From Hermodarchaeum sp048939595 (GTDB taxonomy: Archaea; Asgardarchaeota; Hermodarchaeia; Hermodarchaeales; Hermodarchaeaceae): DNA of 12,303 nt. Below, in pieces: positions 1 to 7,362 of the stretch. The translations under genes and the position numbers were made by a program. The notes under the pieces are model-generated. The model ran no database searches and was not told the DNA's origin. It saw only the letters and a program-made list of their open reading frames with translations. The stretch covers positions 1-12,303 of the forward strand of contig JBHLPI010000061.1 of the NCBI GenBank assembly GCA_048939595.1, read 5' to 3'. Position 1 is the first letter of the stretch, and every line of letters starts with the position of its first letter.

Positions 1-73
1 TGCCATCATAGTGATGGGAATTAGATAGACACGATAATCAATTAGCCTTAAAGGAGAGGGGTTCTTACGCACC

Positions 74-110
74 GGGGTTAAACCATTGAATTGGTTCCCC
101 TGTTTCTTTT
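74..110 (+). terminator. hairpin plus T-rich tail, possible terminator of an upstream gene
   Basis: GGGG (74-77) pairs with CCCC (97-100), and AACCA (81-85) pairs with TGGTT (92-96). The loop is six bases and the left arm has a three-base TTA bulge. A T-rich stretch, TGTTTCTTTT, follows at 101-110. This resembles an intrinsic or oligo-T terminator for a plus-strand transcript entering from the left. Archaeal termination depends mostly on the T-rich tract, so the hairpin may be incidental. Confidence 0.35.
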
Positions 111-137
111 GCGGAATAGGTCTTTGAGTCATGGGCA

Positions 138-263
138 TTGCCACAATTGAACAAGGGAGTTGGAAAAGAAAAAGGCTCCTATTATTACAAGTTCTCCGAT
201 GAAGCCGAATTGGTTAATTGTGGAAGCGTCGGAAGACTTTATCCTATGCATTACCTTGGTTGA
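138..263 (+). other. doubtful 41-codon ORF or gene remnant
   Basis: This plus-strand frame opens after a TAG at 117-119. It could start at TTG 138 and ends at TGA 261-263, just before the hyuA start. The second half reads like protein (GSYYYKFSDEAELVN, then GRLYPMHYLG). The start codon is weak and has no clear ribosome binding site. An in-frame TGA and the TAG further upstream interrupt what could be an older, longer frame. It may be a small gene coupled to hyuA, the decayed 3' end of a gene, or chance. I recognise no family. Confidence 0.18.
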
Positions 264-265
264 GG
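262..265 (+). promoter_or_regulatory. Shine-Dalgarno motif deciding the hyuA start
   Basis: GAGG lies nine bases before ATG 275. The longest possible frame begins at TTG 218, where no comparable motif is seen, and its extra 19 residues (basic, ending in WLRMKS) are not part of the conserved fold. ATG 266 is too close to this motif. The start at 275 is therefore preferred. Confidence 0.55.
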
Positions 266-274
266 ATGAAAAGT

Positions 275-2341
275 ATGTCTAGCCATCGTGGAAATGCCGA
301 GCCAATTCGAATAGGAATCGATACCGGAGGGACATTCACGGATGTCATTCTCGTCGATTCATCTGGGAAGCATTGGCATGTGAAAGTGCGGTCGACACCT
401 AACGATTCCTCGATTGGAGTGTTAGATGGACTCCAAAAAGTGCTAGCCCTAACCAAAATACCCCCAAAGAAAGTCCGGTATATACTTCATGGCACCACTG
501 TAGCGACAAATACAGTCTTACAACGCACAGGGGCAAAAATTCGTCTTATCACAACGAAAGGCTTCGAAGATCTTTTAGAAATAGGTCGCCAACAACGACC
601 AAGCCTTTATGATATTTTTGTTGAAAGAATTCCACCGCTAGTATCACGAGATAATATTGTCGGGGTTTCAGAAAGGATTCTTGAGAATGGAACAGTTCAT
701 CAACCCTTATCGAAGAAGGAGGTCAGTGAAGTAGTCAATAAAGCAGTCTCGGATATTGATGCCATGGCAATTTGCCTATTATTTTCTTATCAGAACCCAA
801 AACATGAAATTGAACTACTTCAAGAAATTCGAAGGCAATACCCAGATTTACCCGTGAGTATCTCATCAGCTATTCTTCCTGAATACCGTGAATATGAACG
901 GATGTCTACGACTGTCTTAGATGCGTATGTTAATCCAATAATCACTAAATACCTGCAACGCTTGGATATAGCCCTTAACAAAGTTGGGATTAGTACACCT
1001 TTACTAATCATGCAGAGTCATGGCGGCGTTCTTCAATCGAATGTTGCACAACAACATGCGGCGCGTTTATTATTCAGCGGACTAGCAGGAGGAACCTTGG
1101 GAGGAGCTTATACAAGTGATTCCCTTCAGGAGAAAGAAATTATCAGTTTGGACATGGGCGGAACAAGCACTGATGTTGCCCTTATCAGCAATGCTGCAAT
1201 TAGAGAAACATCTGAAGGGCATATCGGTGGATTACCTTGTCGACTACCCATGGTTGATGTGGAAACCGTTGGAGCTGGTGGCGGGAGCATCGGGTGGATA
1301 GATACAGGTGGTATTTTACGTGTGGGGCCACAAAGCGCTGGTGCAGATCCTGGTCCAGCGGCTTATGGAATGGGAGGAACTGACCCCACCGTAACTGATG
1401 CAAATCTACTCCTGGGGCGTCTAAATCCCGAGAATTTCTTGGGCGGAACGATTTCGCTCAGGATGAACCTAGCGGAAGAATCGATCCAAACTCTAGCCGA
1501 TGAGCTATATATATCCCCAGCTGAATGTGCGTTTGGCATCATCCGAGTCGTTAATGCAAACATGGAGCGGGCTATTCGAGTGGTTTCAATTCAGCGTGGT
1601 TTTGACCCACGAGACTTTGCGTTAGTTGCCTTTGGAGGTGCGGGACCTATGCATGCATGGGCCCTTGCGAAGAATCTTGGCATTCCGCGTGTTATTATCC
1701 CTCCAGCTCCAGGTCTGCATTCCGCCTTAGGATTATTAGCCACTAATCTTCGTGTTGATAAAAGCCAAACTGTCCTCGAATCGCTCAAATCCCCAAATCT
1801 AACCCGAATCACTTCAGTGTATAAGCAATTAGAAGATGTGCTCAGAGAACAATTAGGGCAACAAGGTGTTGAATCAGACTTAATGTCATTTCAGCGTTTC
1901 GCAGATCTGCGGTACACAGGACAAGCCTATGAGATAGTAGTGCCGGTACCAAAAGAACGCATATCAAAGAAGTGGGTTAGTCGATTGAATCAATCCTTCC
2001 ATTTACATCATGAACACCAGTACGGATTCGCTGCACCTACTGCCCCTGTAACGATCGTGAATCTCCGGGTAATTGCGCAAGGACCCATGCCCACTCTCAA
2101 ATTAGCGAAAATACCAGTACAACATGGGACTCCTGAAATTCTGTCTCGAAGAGAGATCTTCTATGAGGAAATTGACGGATTTGCCACCACACCTGTGTTT
2201 GATAGGGTTGCCTTAGGACTGGGAGTTGAAATCGAGGGACCAGCAATTATCGAACAGCTTGATTCAACCACCGTCGTACATCCAAACACAAAAGCAGTGG
2301 TACGGAAAGGAGGGAACATTATTTTGGAGGAGCTGAATTGA
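275..2341 (+). CDS. hyuA: hydantoinase/5-oxoprolinase family subunit A (HyuA)
   Basis: This is the ATP-binding subunit of an N-methylhydantoinase/5-oxoprolinase type enzyme. It phosphorylates or activates a cyclic amide for ring opening and should form a cytosolic complex with the HyuB product encoded next to it. From ATG 275 the protein has 688 residues, normal for the family. The ASKHA-type nucleotide-binding motifs are present: DTGGTFTDV at residues 16-24, HGTTVATN at 72-79, DMGGTSTDVAL at 293-303 and GAGGGSI at 333-339. The family signature GPQSAGADPGPAAYG lies at 351-365. FGGAGPMHA and PGLHSALGLL follow, then a C-terminal domain with LRYTGQAYE and GPAIIEQ (655-661). The stop overlaps the start of hyuB. 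The substrate cannot be told from sequence: hydantoins, 5-oxoproline and carboxylase-type relatives share these motifs. A longer version starting at TTG 218 is possible but less likely. Confidence 0.93.
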   Translation: MSSHRGNAEPIRIGIDTGGTFTDVILVDSSGKHWHVKVRSTPNDSSIGVLDGLQKVLALTKIPPKKVRYILHGTTVATNTVLQRTGAKIRLITTKGFEDLLEIGRQQRPSLYDIFVERIPPLVSRDNIVGVSERILENGTVHQPLSKKEVSEVVNKAVSDIDAMAICLLFSYQNPKHEIELLQEIRRQYPDLPVSISSAILPEYREYERMSTTVLDAYVNPIITKYLQRLDIALNKVGISTPLLIMQSHGGVLQSNVAQQHAARLLFSGLAGGTLGGAYTSDSLQEKEIISLDMGGTSTDVALISNAAIRETSEGHIGGLPCRLPMVDVETVGAGGGSIGWIDTGGILRVGPQSAGADPGPAAYGMGGTDPTVTDANLLLGRLNPENFLGGTISLRMNLAEESIQTLADELYISPAECAFGIIRVVNANMERAIRVVSIQRGFDPRDFALVAFGGAGPMHAWALAKNLGIPRVIIPPAPGLHSALGLLATNLRVDKSQTVLESLKSPNLTRITSVYKQLEDVLREQLGQQGVESDLMSFQRFADLRYTGQAYEIVVPVPKERISKKWVSRLNQSFHLHHEHQYGFAAPTAPVTIVNLRVIAQGPMPTLKLAKIPVQHGTPEILSRREIFYEEIDGFATTPVFDRVALGLGVEIEGPAIIEQLDSTTVVHPNTKAVVRKGGNIILEELN
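2326..2330 (+). promoter_or_regulatory. Shine-Dalgarno motif of hyuB, inside hyuA
   Basis: GGAGG sits seven bases before TTG 2338 and lies within the last codons of hyuA. It supports the unusual TTG start and suggests translational coupling of the two subunits. Confidence 0.7.
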
Positions 2342-3915
2342 AAACAGATCCCATATCCTTTGAAGTTCTTCGAAATGCCTTCATCTCGGTTGCCGAAGAG
2401 ATGGGTGCAACACTTGTGCGCACAGGATATTCACCGAATATCAAAGAGCGGCATGATTGTTCTGCTGCTGCTTTTGATGGACAGGGACAGATGGTGAGTC
2501 AAGCAGAGCACATCCCTGTTCACCTTGGAGCAATGCCTGAGTCCGTCAAGGCCGCTCTTACCCTTTTTCCTGTTGATCAATGGGAAAAGGGAGATGTCAT
2601 CATTCTGAATGATCCATTTGAGGGAGGCACACATCTTCCTGATATCACACTCATTTCACCAGTCATCTTCAACGATGAAGTCGTTGGGTTTGTCGCCAAT
2701 CGAGCTCATCATGCTGATATTGGCGGTGCGGCCCCGGGTTCAATGCCAGGAGCCGCAACGGAAATCTTCCAAGAAGGACTCCGAATACCGCCTACCAAAC
2801 TGTTTCATGCAGGGAGTGTAAACCAAGACCTTTGGCGACTTATACTAGCAAATGTTCGTACGCCTGTAGAAAGGCAAGGAGATCTCCGCGCTCAAATTGC
2901 GGCGAATTCAACTGGGGTCACACGATTTGAAGCCGTGTTGGTGAAATATTCAGCACCAACTATCTCAACTTTCTTCACCGATTTTCACGAGTATTCACGT
3001 CAACGAATGCTTCAACAGCTGTCACAAATGCCCCAAGGTGATTATGCTTTCACTGATTTCATGGATAATGATGGAATTTCACTTAAGCCGGTAGAATTGA
3101 AAGTCAAGATCTCGATTCAACCTCGACAAATTATCTTTGACTTTTCAGGGAGTGCGAAACAAACCCAAGGGAATGTCAATGCACCCCTAGCTGTAACCCT
3201 TTCGTGTTCATATTATGTCCTCCGGTGTATAACTGATCCAACAATTCCAGTAAACGCTGGATGCTACTCACCGTTAACTGTAATCGCCCCTGAAGGTTCA
3301 GTTCTTAACCCTCAGCCTCCAGCTGCTGTTTCAGCTGGAAATGTTGAAACATCTCAACGAATCGTGGATGTGTTGTTCGGAGCATTACAGAATGCCCTTC
3401 CCGAACGCATCCCTGCAGCAAGTCAAGGGACCATGAATAACTTGACAATTGGCGGAGTCTTCCCTGGCACTTCCCAGGTTTTTACTTTTTATGAGACTAT
3501 TGGCGGAGGACTTGGGGCCCGACCTAATAAAGAGGGTATTAATGGAATTCACAGTCACATGACAAATACTGCTAACACACCAATTGAAGCGCTGGAAAGT
3601 ACTTATCCTCTCAGAGTGGAATGTTACCGTTTGATTCCAGAAAGCGGTGGTAGAGGACAATATCGGGGTGGAAAAGGCATCCAACGAGATATCAAGATCT
3701 TAGCTGATCGTGCGATTGTTTCGATTCAGAGCGAACGGCGCCGTTTTGCCCCGTGGGGTTTGCAGGGTGGTCTTCCAGGTCAACTTGGAAAAAACCGTCA
3801 TTGGCATAACGGAAAATGGAAAGAAATCCCTGGAAAGGCAACATTATCGGTGGAAAATGGAGACGCCATTAGTATCCAAACCCCAGGGGGAGGTGGATAC
3901 GGGAAACCTGATTAA
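2338..3915 (+). CDS. hyuB: hydantoinase/5-oxoprolinase family subunit B (HyuB)
   Basis: This is the partner subunit of HyuA and probably carries the metal-dependent ring-opening site. It has 525 residues, within the usual 500-600 range, and looks complete. Hallmarks are NDPFEGGTHLPDIT at residues 91-104, AHHADIGG with H124, H125 and D127, and then PGSMP. QGNVNAP lies near 277-283, GARPNKEGINGIHSHMTN at 393-410, and the family's glycine-rich end GGGGYG at 517-522. The Asp and His residues in the first two motifs correspond to the region that binds metal in related acetone-carboxylase subunits. That functional transfer is inference. The TTG start shares TTGA with the hyuA stop, giving a 1:1 operon arrangement. 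No T-run terminator is seen just downstream on this strand. Confidence 0.94.
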   Translation: MKTDPISFEVLRNAFISVAEEMGATLVRTGYSPNIKERHDCSAAAFDGQGQMVSQAEHIPVHLGAMPESVKAALTLFPVDQWEKGDVIILNDPFEGGTHLPDITLISPVIFNDEVVGFVANRAHHADIGGAAPGSMPGAATEIFQEGLRIPPTKLFHAGSVNQDLWRLILANVRTPVERQGDLRAQIAANSTGVTRFEAVLVKYSAPTISTFFTDFHEYSRQRMLQQLSQMPQGDYAFTDFMDNDGISLKPVELKVKISIQPRQIIFDFSGSAKQTQGNVNAPLAVTLSCSYYVLRCITDPTIPVNAGCYSPLTVIAPEGSVLNPQPPAAVSAGNVETSQRIVDVLFGALQNALPERIPAASQGTMNNLTIGGVFPGTSQVFTFYETIGGGLGARPNKEGINGIHSHMTNTANTPIEALESTYPLRVECYRLIPESGGRGQYRGGKGIQRDIKILADRAIVSIQSERRRFAPWGLQGGLPGQLGKNRHWHNGKWKEIPGKATLSVENGDAISIQTPGGGGYGKPD

Positions 3916-3939
3916 AAAGCCACATAATACTTCAAAAAA
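3914..3939 (-). terminator. oligo-T runs downstream of the LysE gene
   Basis: Read on the minus strand, six T (complement of 3934-3939) and five T (complement of 3914-3918) follow the LysE stop within about 70 bases. Oligo-T tracts of this kind terminate archaeal transcription. No stable hairpin precedes them. The second run overlaps the end of hyuB on the other strand. Confidence 0.35.
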
Positions 3940-3979
3940 GAGTACAATAGCGTTTCCAACAACTGAATGAGTAGTAGAA

Positions 3980-4633
3980 TCAAAGAAGCCCCACAAGAAG
4001 TAATGCACTGTAGTAGAAAAGTAAACTAAAGTAGACTAGCAGCAGTCCAAACAATGCAATGAGGATTCTGTAACCTTTTGATCCAATCAAGTGGGCTCCC
4101 CGTTGCGTTGCGAAGGCAGTTCCTGCTAACCACACATAATCAATCCAAACATGAGAGAAAAACATGATAAGAACCCCAGCAAGTGCAGCAAAAAGGAGTG
4201 CTGTAAGGACAATATTAACTCCCACTGTAAACCACCAGACAATGAAGAATGGGTTTAAGGCTGAAAAGATTAAACCAATGAAGAATGGGTGACGCCCCGG
4301 TTTTGATTTGGCCAAATTAGTTTGCTCAAGGTGATTAACTGGCAGTAGGGCCTCCCGTATTTGTAAAGCCCCAAAAATCAGCAGCACGCTCCCGCCTAGA
4401 ATTGCTATGAAGAATTGTACGAGGGGTATGTAAATGACATAACTTAACCCAAAGGCTATGAGAAGAATAACGGGTAACTCCACACAGGTATGACCTAAAG
4501 AGAGCCAGATGCCACCTTTCCAGCCCCACCGCGTGGCATTAGATAAATTTGTGAAAAGTAGAGGTCCCGGGGCGAGAGCGCCACTAAGAGAGATGAGAAC
4601 AACACCGAAAAGAAAGAGGAGGAAGGGATCCAC
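3980..4633 (-). CDS. LysE-family amino-acid exporter
   Basis: This is a predicted inner membrane exporter of the LysE/RhtB superfamily, which pumps amino acids or related metabolites out of the cell. It has 217 residues, typical for the family, and is almost entirely hydrophobic with about six membrane segments. The first, at residues 3-27, carries the family motif SGALAPGP (17-24). GHTCVELP follows at 47-54 at the start of the second helix, and a further conserved-looking block, LNPFFIVWW, lies at 126-134. The start is GTG, supported by GAGG seven bases upstream. It lies 49 bases after the MFS gene on the same strand, so the two are probably co-transcribed. The substrate is unknown; family members export Lys/Arg, Thr, homoserine, Leu or other compounds. 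Confidence 0.86.
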   Translation of the reverse strand: MDPFLLFLFGVVLISLSGALAPGPLLFTNLSNATRWGWKGGIWLSLGHTCVELPVILLIAFGLSYVIYIPLVQFFIAILGGSVLLIFGALQIREALLPVNHLEQTNLAKSKPGRHPFFIGLIFSALNPFFIVWWFTVGVNIVLTALLFAALAGVLIMFFSHVWIDYVWLAGTAFATQRGAHLIGSKGYRILIALFGLLLVYFSLLFYYSALLLVGLL

Positions 4634-4640
4634 AAAACAG

Positions 4641-4644
4641 CCTC
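4641..4644 (-). promoter_or_regulatory. Shine-Dalgarno motif of the LysE gene
   Basis: GAGG on the minus strand ends seven bases before the GTG start at 4633 and supports that non-ATG start. Confidence 0.6.
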
Positions 4645-4682
4645 GAGGAAATAGTGGAAGTCTTATGATGTGTTTAGTGATT

Positions 4683-5996
4683 TTAGTCTAGCGTATCCAT
4701 TACGGCTATTGGTTCTTCCTCATGAATCACCTCGGATTCACCTTCTTTAGATTTAGGTTCTTTGATTATTAATCCAAAGAGGAATGTACCTACTAGAACG
4801 AGACTCGCCGAAAGCAGAAAGGTGTCAACAATGGCTTGGGTTGCTGCAATTTCAAGTGGGATCCCAAGGTTCAAATAATCGTTCATGCGCCATGTGGCAT
4901 AGACTCCCCCCACGGCTGTTGGTGAAGAGCCAAAGGAAATAGTCCATACCCCATTGTATATGCCAAAGAGTTCACCTCGTCGAGATTCAGGAATCATATC
5001 TGCAGCTAGTGCATAACCTAGTGTATGGATTGTTGGCCGAACGATTCCGTTTATACTATTTACCACTAGCATTCCGAGGAGTGTATTAACAAATCCGTAG
5101 AAAACTGAAGTAATAGCTTGGATGATAAGAGTGCCCAGGATGACAGGTTTTCGGCCAATGCGGTCTCCAAGAATACCGGCTACAGGAGCGGCGATAAGTC
5201 CAATGGCTGAATTGACATTTCGGACAAGACTAATCTCAATAGAATTAAGATTAAGACCAATTCGCAGGTAAATGGTGAACAGGGAAAGGTAGCAGACCCA
5301 ACCTATGGTAATAAATGCCCAGACGCTAAGAAAGATAAGATAGTTTTTGGGGTATCGATCTCGCCACCCAAGCTTTGTTATTTTTCGGTGTGGGTCCATG
5401 TCTAAAGAGGTCGAGGTTATTGTTGAAGGAACTTCTGGAACCGTGGCAACGAGAGTTATCACACTACCAAACATGATACCTGCGGCAATGGGAAAAACCC
5501 AGTAGAATCCTGCACCAGGAAGTGGGACGTCATAAAGAAATCCTATAACCGTTGCGCCAAAAATTCGACCAATAATACCAACAGCGTTAATTCGACCCAT
5601 TAACGTTGATCGGATACTAGGTTCAGTTAAGTCAGCGAAAAGTGCGGACCAGCCAGTATTAGACATCGACCAGATAGCTTCAATGATTGTAAGCCCAACA
5701 ATGATGGTCCAGATGGTTATGTTTGTCCATATCAGAAGATAACCAATTCCAGCAGTGGTTTCTCCCACCACAATGAGTAATCGGCGCCTGCGTATACGGT
5801 CACTAAAACGACCCCACACAAAGGTTTGCATAGCTGCATTTGCTAGCATGGGGAGTGTGATTACTAGTCCGAGTTGAATGAAATCAGCACCTAGCACTTC
5901 AGCCATGAATAAGGTGAGAAAGGTGTAGAAAATCGCCCGACGGGCATTGACCATGAATTCAAAGGAACCCATGCCTACTTGGATAGTTGTCCGCAC
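4683..5996 (-). CDS. major facilitator superfamily (MFS) transporter
   Basis: This is a membrane carrier of the MFS, with 437 residues and about twelve hydrophobic segments in two halves. The loop between helices 2 and 3 carries the MFS signature as GRFSDRIRRRR (62-72), and the equivalent loop in the second half has GDRIGRKPVILG (277-288). The halves are joined by a hydrophilic cytoplasmic loop (about 187-217). The protein ends in an acidic cytosolic tail (about 413-437) rich in Glu. These motifs indicate a secondary transporter or drug-efflux type carrier but do not identify the substrate. The GTG start has GAGGTG seven bases upstream. It sits 80 bases after the dehydrogenase gene and 49 before the LysE gene, all on the same strand. 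Pairing with an exporter gene makes an efflux role plausible, but that is inference. Confidence 0.9.
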   Translation of the reverse strand: MRTTIQVGMGSFEFMVNARRAIFYTFLTLFMAEVLGADFIQLGLVITLPMLANAAMQTFVWGRFSDRIRRRRLLIVVGETTAGIGYLLIWTNITIWTIIVGLTIIEAIWSMSNTGWSALFADLTEPSIRSTLMGRINAVGIIGRIFGATVIGFLYDVPLPGAGFYWVFPIAAGIMFGSVITLVATVPEVPSTITSTSLDMDPHRKITKLGWRDRYPKNYLIFLSVWAFITIGWVCYLSLFTIYLRIGLNLNSIEISLVRNVNSAIGLIAAPVAGILGDRIGRKPVILGTLIIQAITSVFYGFVNTLLGMLVVNSINGIVRPTIHTLGYALAADMIPESRRGELFGIYNGVWTISFGSSPTAVGGVYATWRMNDYLNLGIPLEIAATQAIVDTFLLSASLVLVGTFLFGLIIKEPKSKEGESEVIHEEEPIAVMDTLD

Positions 5997-6003
5997 ACTC
6001 TAG

Positions 6004-6009
6004 CACCTC
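6004..6009 (-). promoter_or_regulatory. Shine-Dalgarno motif of the MFS gene
   Basis: GAGGTG on the minus strand, a six-base match to the archaeal/bacterial anti-SD, lies seven bases before GTG 5996 and fixes that start. Confidence 0.65.
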
Positions 6010-6076
6010 ACAAAGATCAGACAAAATGGAAAATGAAGAAGGCAGGGGGATGTTCGTTACGCCCTTCCAATGCAAG

Positions 6077-7273
6077 CTAGTATTTGAAGAAGCCTTCTTT
6101 GGTCTTCATTCCAAGCTTACCTTCTTTGATCATCTGCTTTAACAGAGGATGGGGGGCATAGAAGTTGTCATATTCTTTGGCGATCAACTCAAGTTTCTCG
6201 ACCACCGCATCGATACCTAATGAGTCAGCTAGTTCTAAAGTGCCTACAGGTTGGTTGAACCCAAGTTTCATCGTCTTATCTATATCAGCGGGTGAAGCAA
6301 CAGCATCAGCTACCAATTCTGCAGCCCGATTGATGCCGACCACCACTACCAATTGAGGATCAAACCTGTCAGCTAACTCTTGGGACCAAACTAATGGGCG
6401 CTGCCAGCGATTCCCAGGATGTTCATAGAAACCTTTTCCAGTCTTTGCGCCTAACTCGCCATTTTGGACTTTTTCCTCAATGCATCTAGCCATCTTCATC
6501 CCGGAAATCCGTGTGGTCATGAACTTGAGGACATTATACACTACATCAATCCCAACGAAATCCAAGAGTCCAAAGGTACCCATTGGAAGTCCAAGTTTCA
6601 ACGTGGTTGCGGAATCAATCTCTTCAGGAGTGAATTTACCTGTGTCAACGAGTTGCCCCACAAAGTTGAGGGGGAACATCTGAATACCATTCGCGATAAA
6701 ACCAGGCACATCTTTGTTACACATGACTGGTTCTTTCCCCATCTTTTCTGTAAGGTCATAAATGATTTTAGCCGCGTCATCCGACGTCTTCTCACCCTTA
6801 ATAATCTCAACGATATTCATCCGGACAACAGGTGAAAAGAAATGCATACCAACGACTTTTTCTGGATGTTTTGTGGTTTTTGCGACGTCGGTGATTGGGA
6901 GCGAGCTGGTATTTGTGGCCAGAATGGTATGTTTGGGTGCTTTGGCTTCAATGTCGGCAAACACTTCTTGTTTCAGTGAAAGGATTTCAGGGATGGCTTC
7001 GACGATTAAATCCGTTTCTTTAATCGCCGCATCGCGGTCCGTTGAGATAGTAATTCGGTCAAGAATCGCATCATGATCGGCTTGAGAAAGTTTACCTTTT
7101 TCGAGAAATTTGCCGAGGCTCCATCTAATATTGTTGAGGCCCTTTTGGACGAATTCGTGTTTGATATCTACCATGGTTACCGGGAACCCGGCTTGGGCGA
7201 ATGATTGGGTGATGCCGTGACCCATGAGCCCTGCCCCGAGGACAGTGATGTGTTTTACGTCTTCAGCTTTCAT
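6077..7273 (-). CDS. 3-hydroxyacyl-CoA dehydrogenase, two C-terminal domains
   Basis: This NAD-dependent enzyme oxidises 3-hydroxyacyl-CoA to 3-oxoacyl-CoA in beta-oxidation, or works in reverse in butyrate-type pathways. From ATG 7273 it has 398 residues. The Rossmann motif GAGLMG lies at 13-18, with the ribose-binding Asp at 36. Catalytic residues fit the family by spacing: S123 (in NTSS), H144 (GMHFFSP), E156 and N195 (PGFIAN). Two 3HCDH C-terminal domains follow. The first contains GLPMGTFGLLDFVGID and ends GAKTGKGFYEH. The second contains FNQPVGTLELADSLGID and ends GMKTKEGFFKY. This is the archaeal-type layout, but the enoyl-CoA hydratase domain often fused behind it is absent. After N195 the usual Arg is Gly. 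ATG 7291 would add six residues (MFIVIM) but lacks a binding site. Acyl-chain preference cannot be read. Confidence 0.95.
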   Translation of the reverse strand: MKAEDVKHITVLGAGLMGHGITQSFAQAGFPVTMVDIKHEFVQKGLNNIRWSLGKFLEKGKLSQADHDAILDRITISTDRDAAIKETDLIVEAIPEILSLKQEVFADIEAKAPKHTILATNTSSLPITDVAKTTKHPEKVVGMHFFSPVVRMNIVEIIKGEKTSDDAAKIIYDLTEKMGKEPVMCNKDVPGFIANGIQMFPLNFVGQLVDTGKFTPEEIDSATTLKLGLPMGTFGLLDFVGIDVVYNVLKFMTTRISGMKMARCIEEKVQNGELGAKTGKGFYEHPGNRWQRPLVWSQELADRFDPQLVVVVGINRAAELVADAVASPADIDKTMKLGFNQPVGTLELADSLGIDAVVEKLELIAKEYDNFYAPHPLLKQMIKEGKLGMKTKEGFFKY

Positions 7274-7277
7274 CATT

Positions 7278-7282
7278 ATCAC
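7278..7282 (-). promoter_or_regulatory. partial Shine-Dalgarno motif deciding the dehydrogenase start
   Basis: GTGAT, the distal part of the full GGAGGTGAT, ends four bases before ATG 7273. That is the spacing expected for this part of the motif. It favors ATG 7273 over ATG 7291 (no motif at a proper distance) and ATG 7276. Confidence 0.4.
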
Positions 7283-7328
7283 TATAAACATTCACGATGG
7301 TTTGTGGCACAGAGGTTAGTGTCTGAAG

Positions 7329-7337
7329 TTCTTAAAG
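7329..7337 (-). promoter_or_regulatory. weak TATA-like box before the dehydrogenase gene
   Basis: Read on the minus strand, CTTTAAGAA resembles the archaeal TATA consensus. It would place a transcription start near 7308, about 35 bases before ATG 7273. No clear BRE precedes it. It may give the dehydrogenase gene its own promoter after the giant gene. Confidence 0.22.
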
Positions 7338-7362
7338 CTTGACATTGCTTTTAGTAGTTAAG

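Larger units (their letters stand above)
1..274. other. upstream region of hyuA, largely non-coding
   Basis: All three plus frames are broken by stops in roughly the first 120 bases, and the minus strand is also rich in stops. An AAAGGAGAGG stretch near 50-59 resembles a ribosome binding site but has no good ORF behind it. No convincing archaeal TATA box is visible before hyuA. The only other contents I can name are the hairpin at 74-110 and a doubtful short reading frame at 138-263. Confidence 0.5.

Noticed and set aside
1..217. tRNA or other structured RNA gene
   Set aside because: The bulged stem at 74-100 does not fit a tRNA arm pattern, and no cloverleaf can be drawn around it.
218..274. 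TTG start at 218 for HyuA
   Set aside because: It adds a basic 19-residue stretch outside the conserved fold and has no ribosome binding site as good as the one before ATG 275.
6464..6835. A 123-codon plus-strand ORF
   Set aside because: It is antisense to the conserved catalytic and C-terminal parts of the 3-hydroxyacyl-CoA dehydrogenase.
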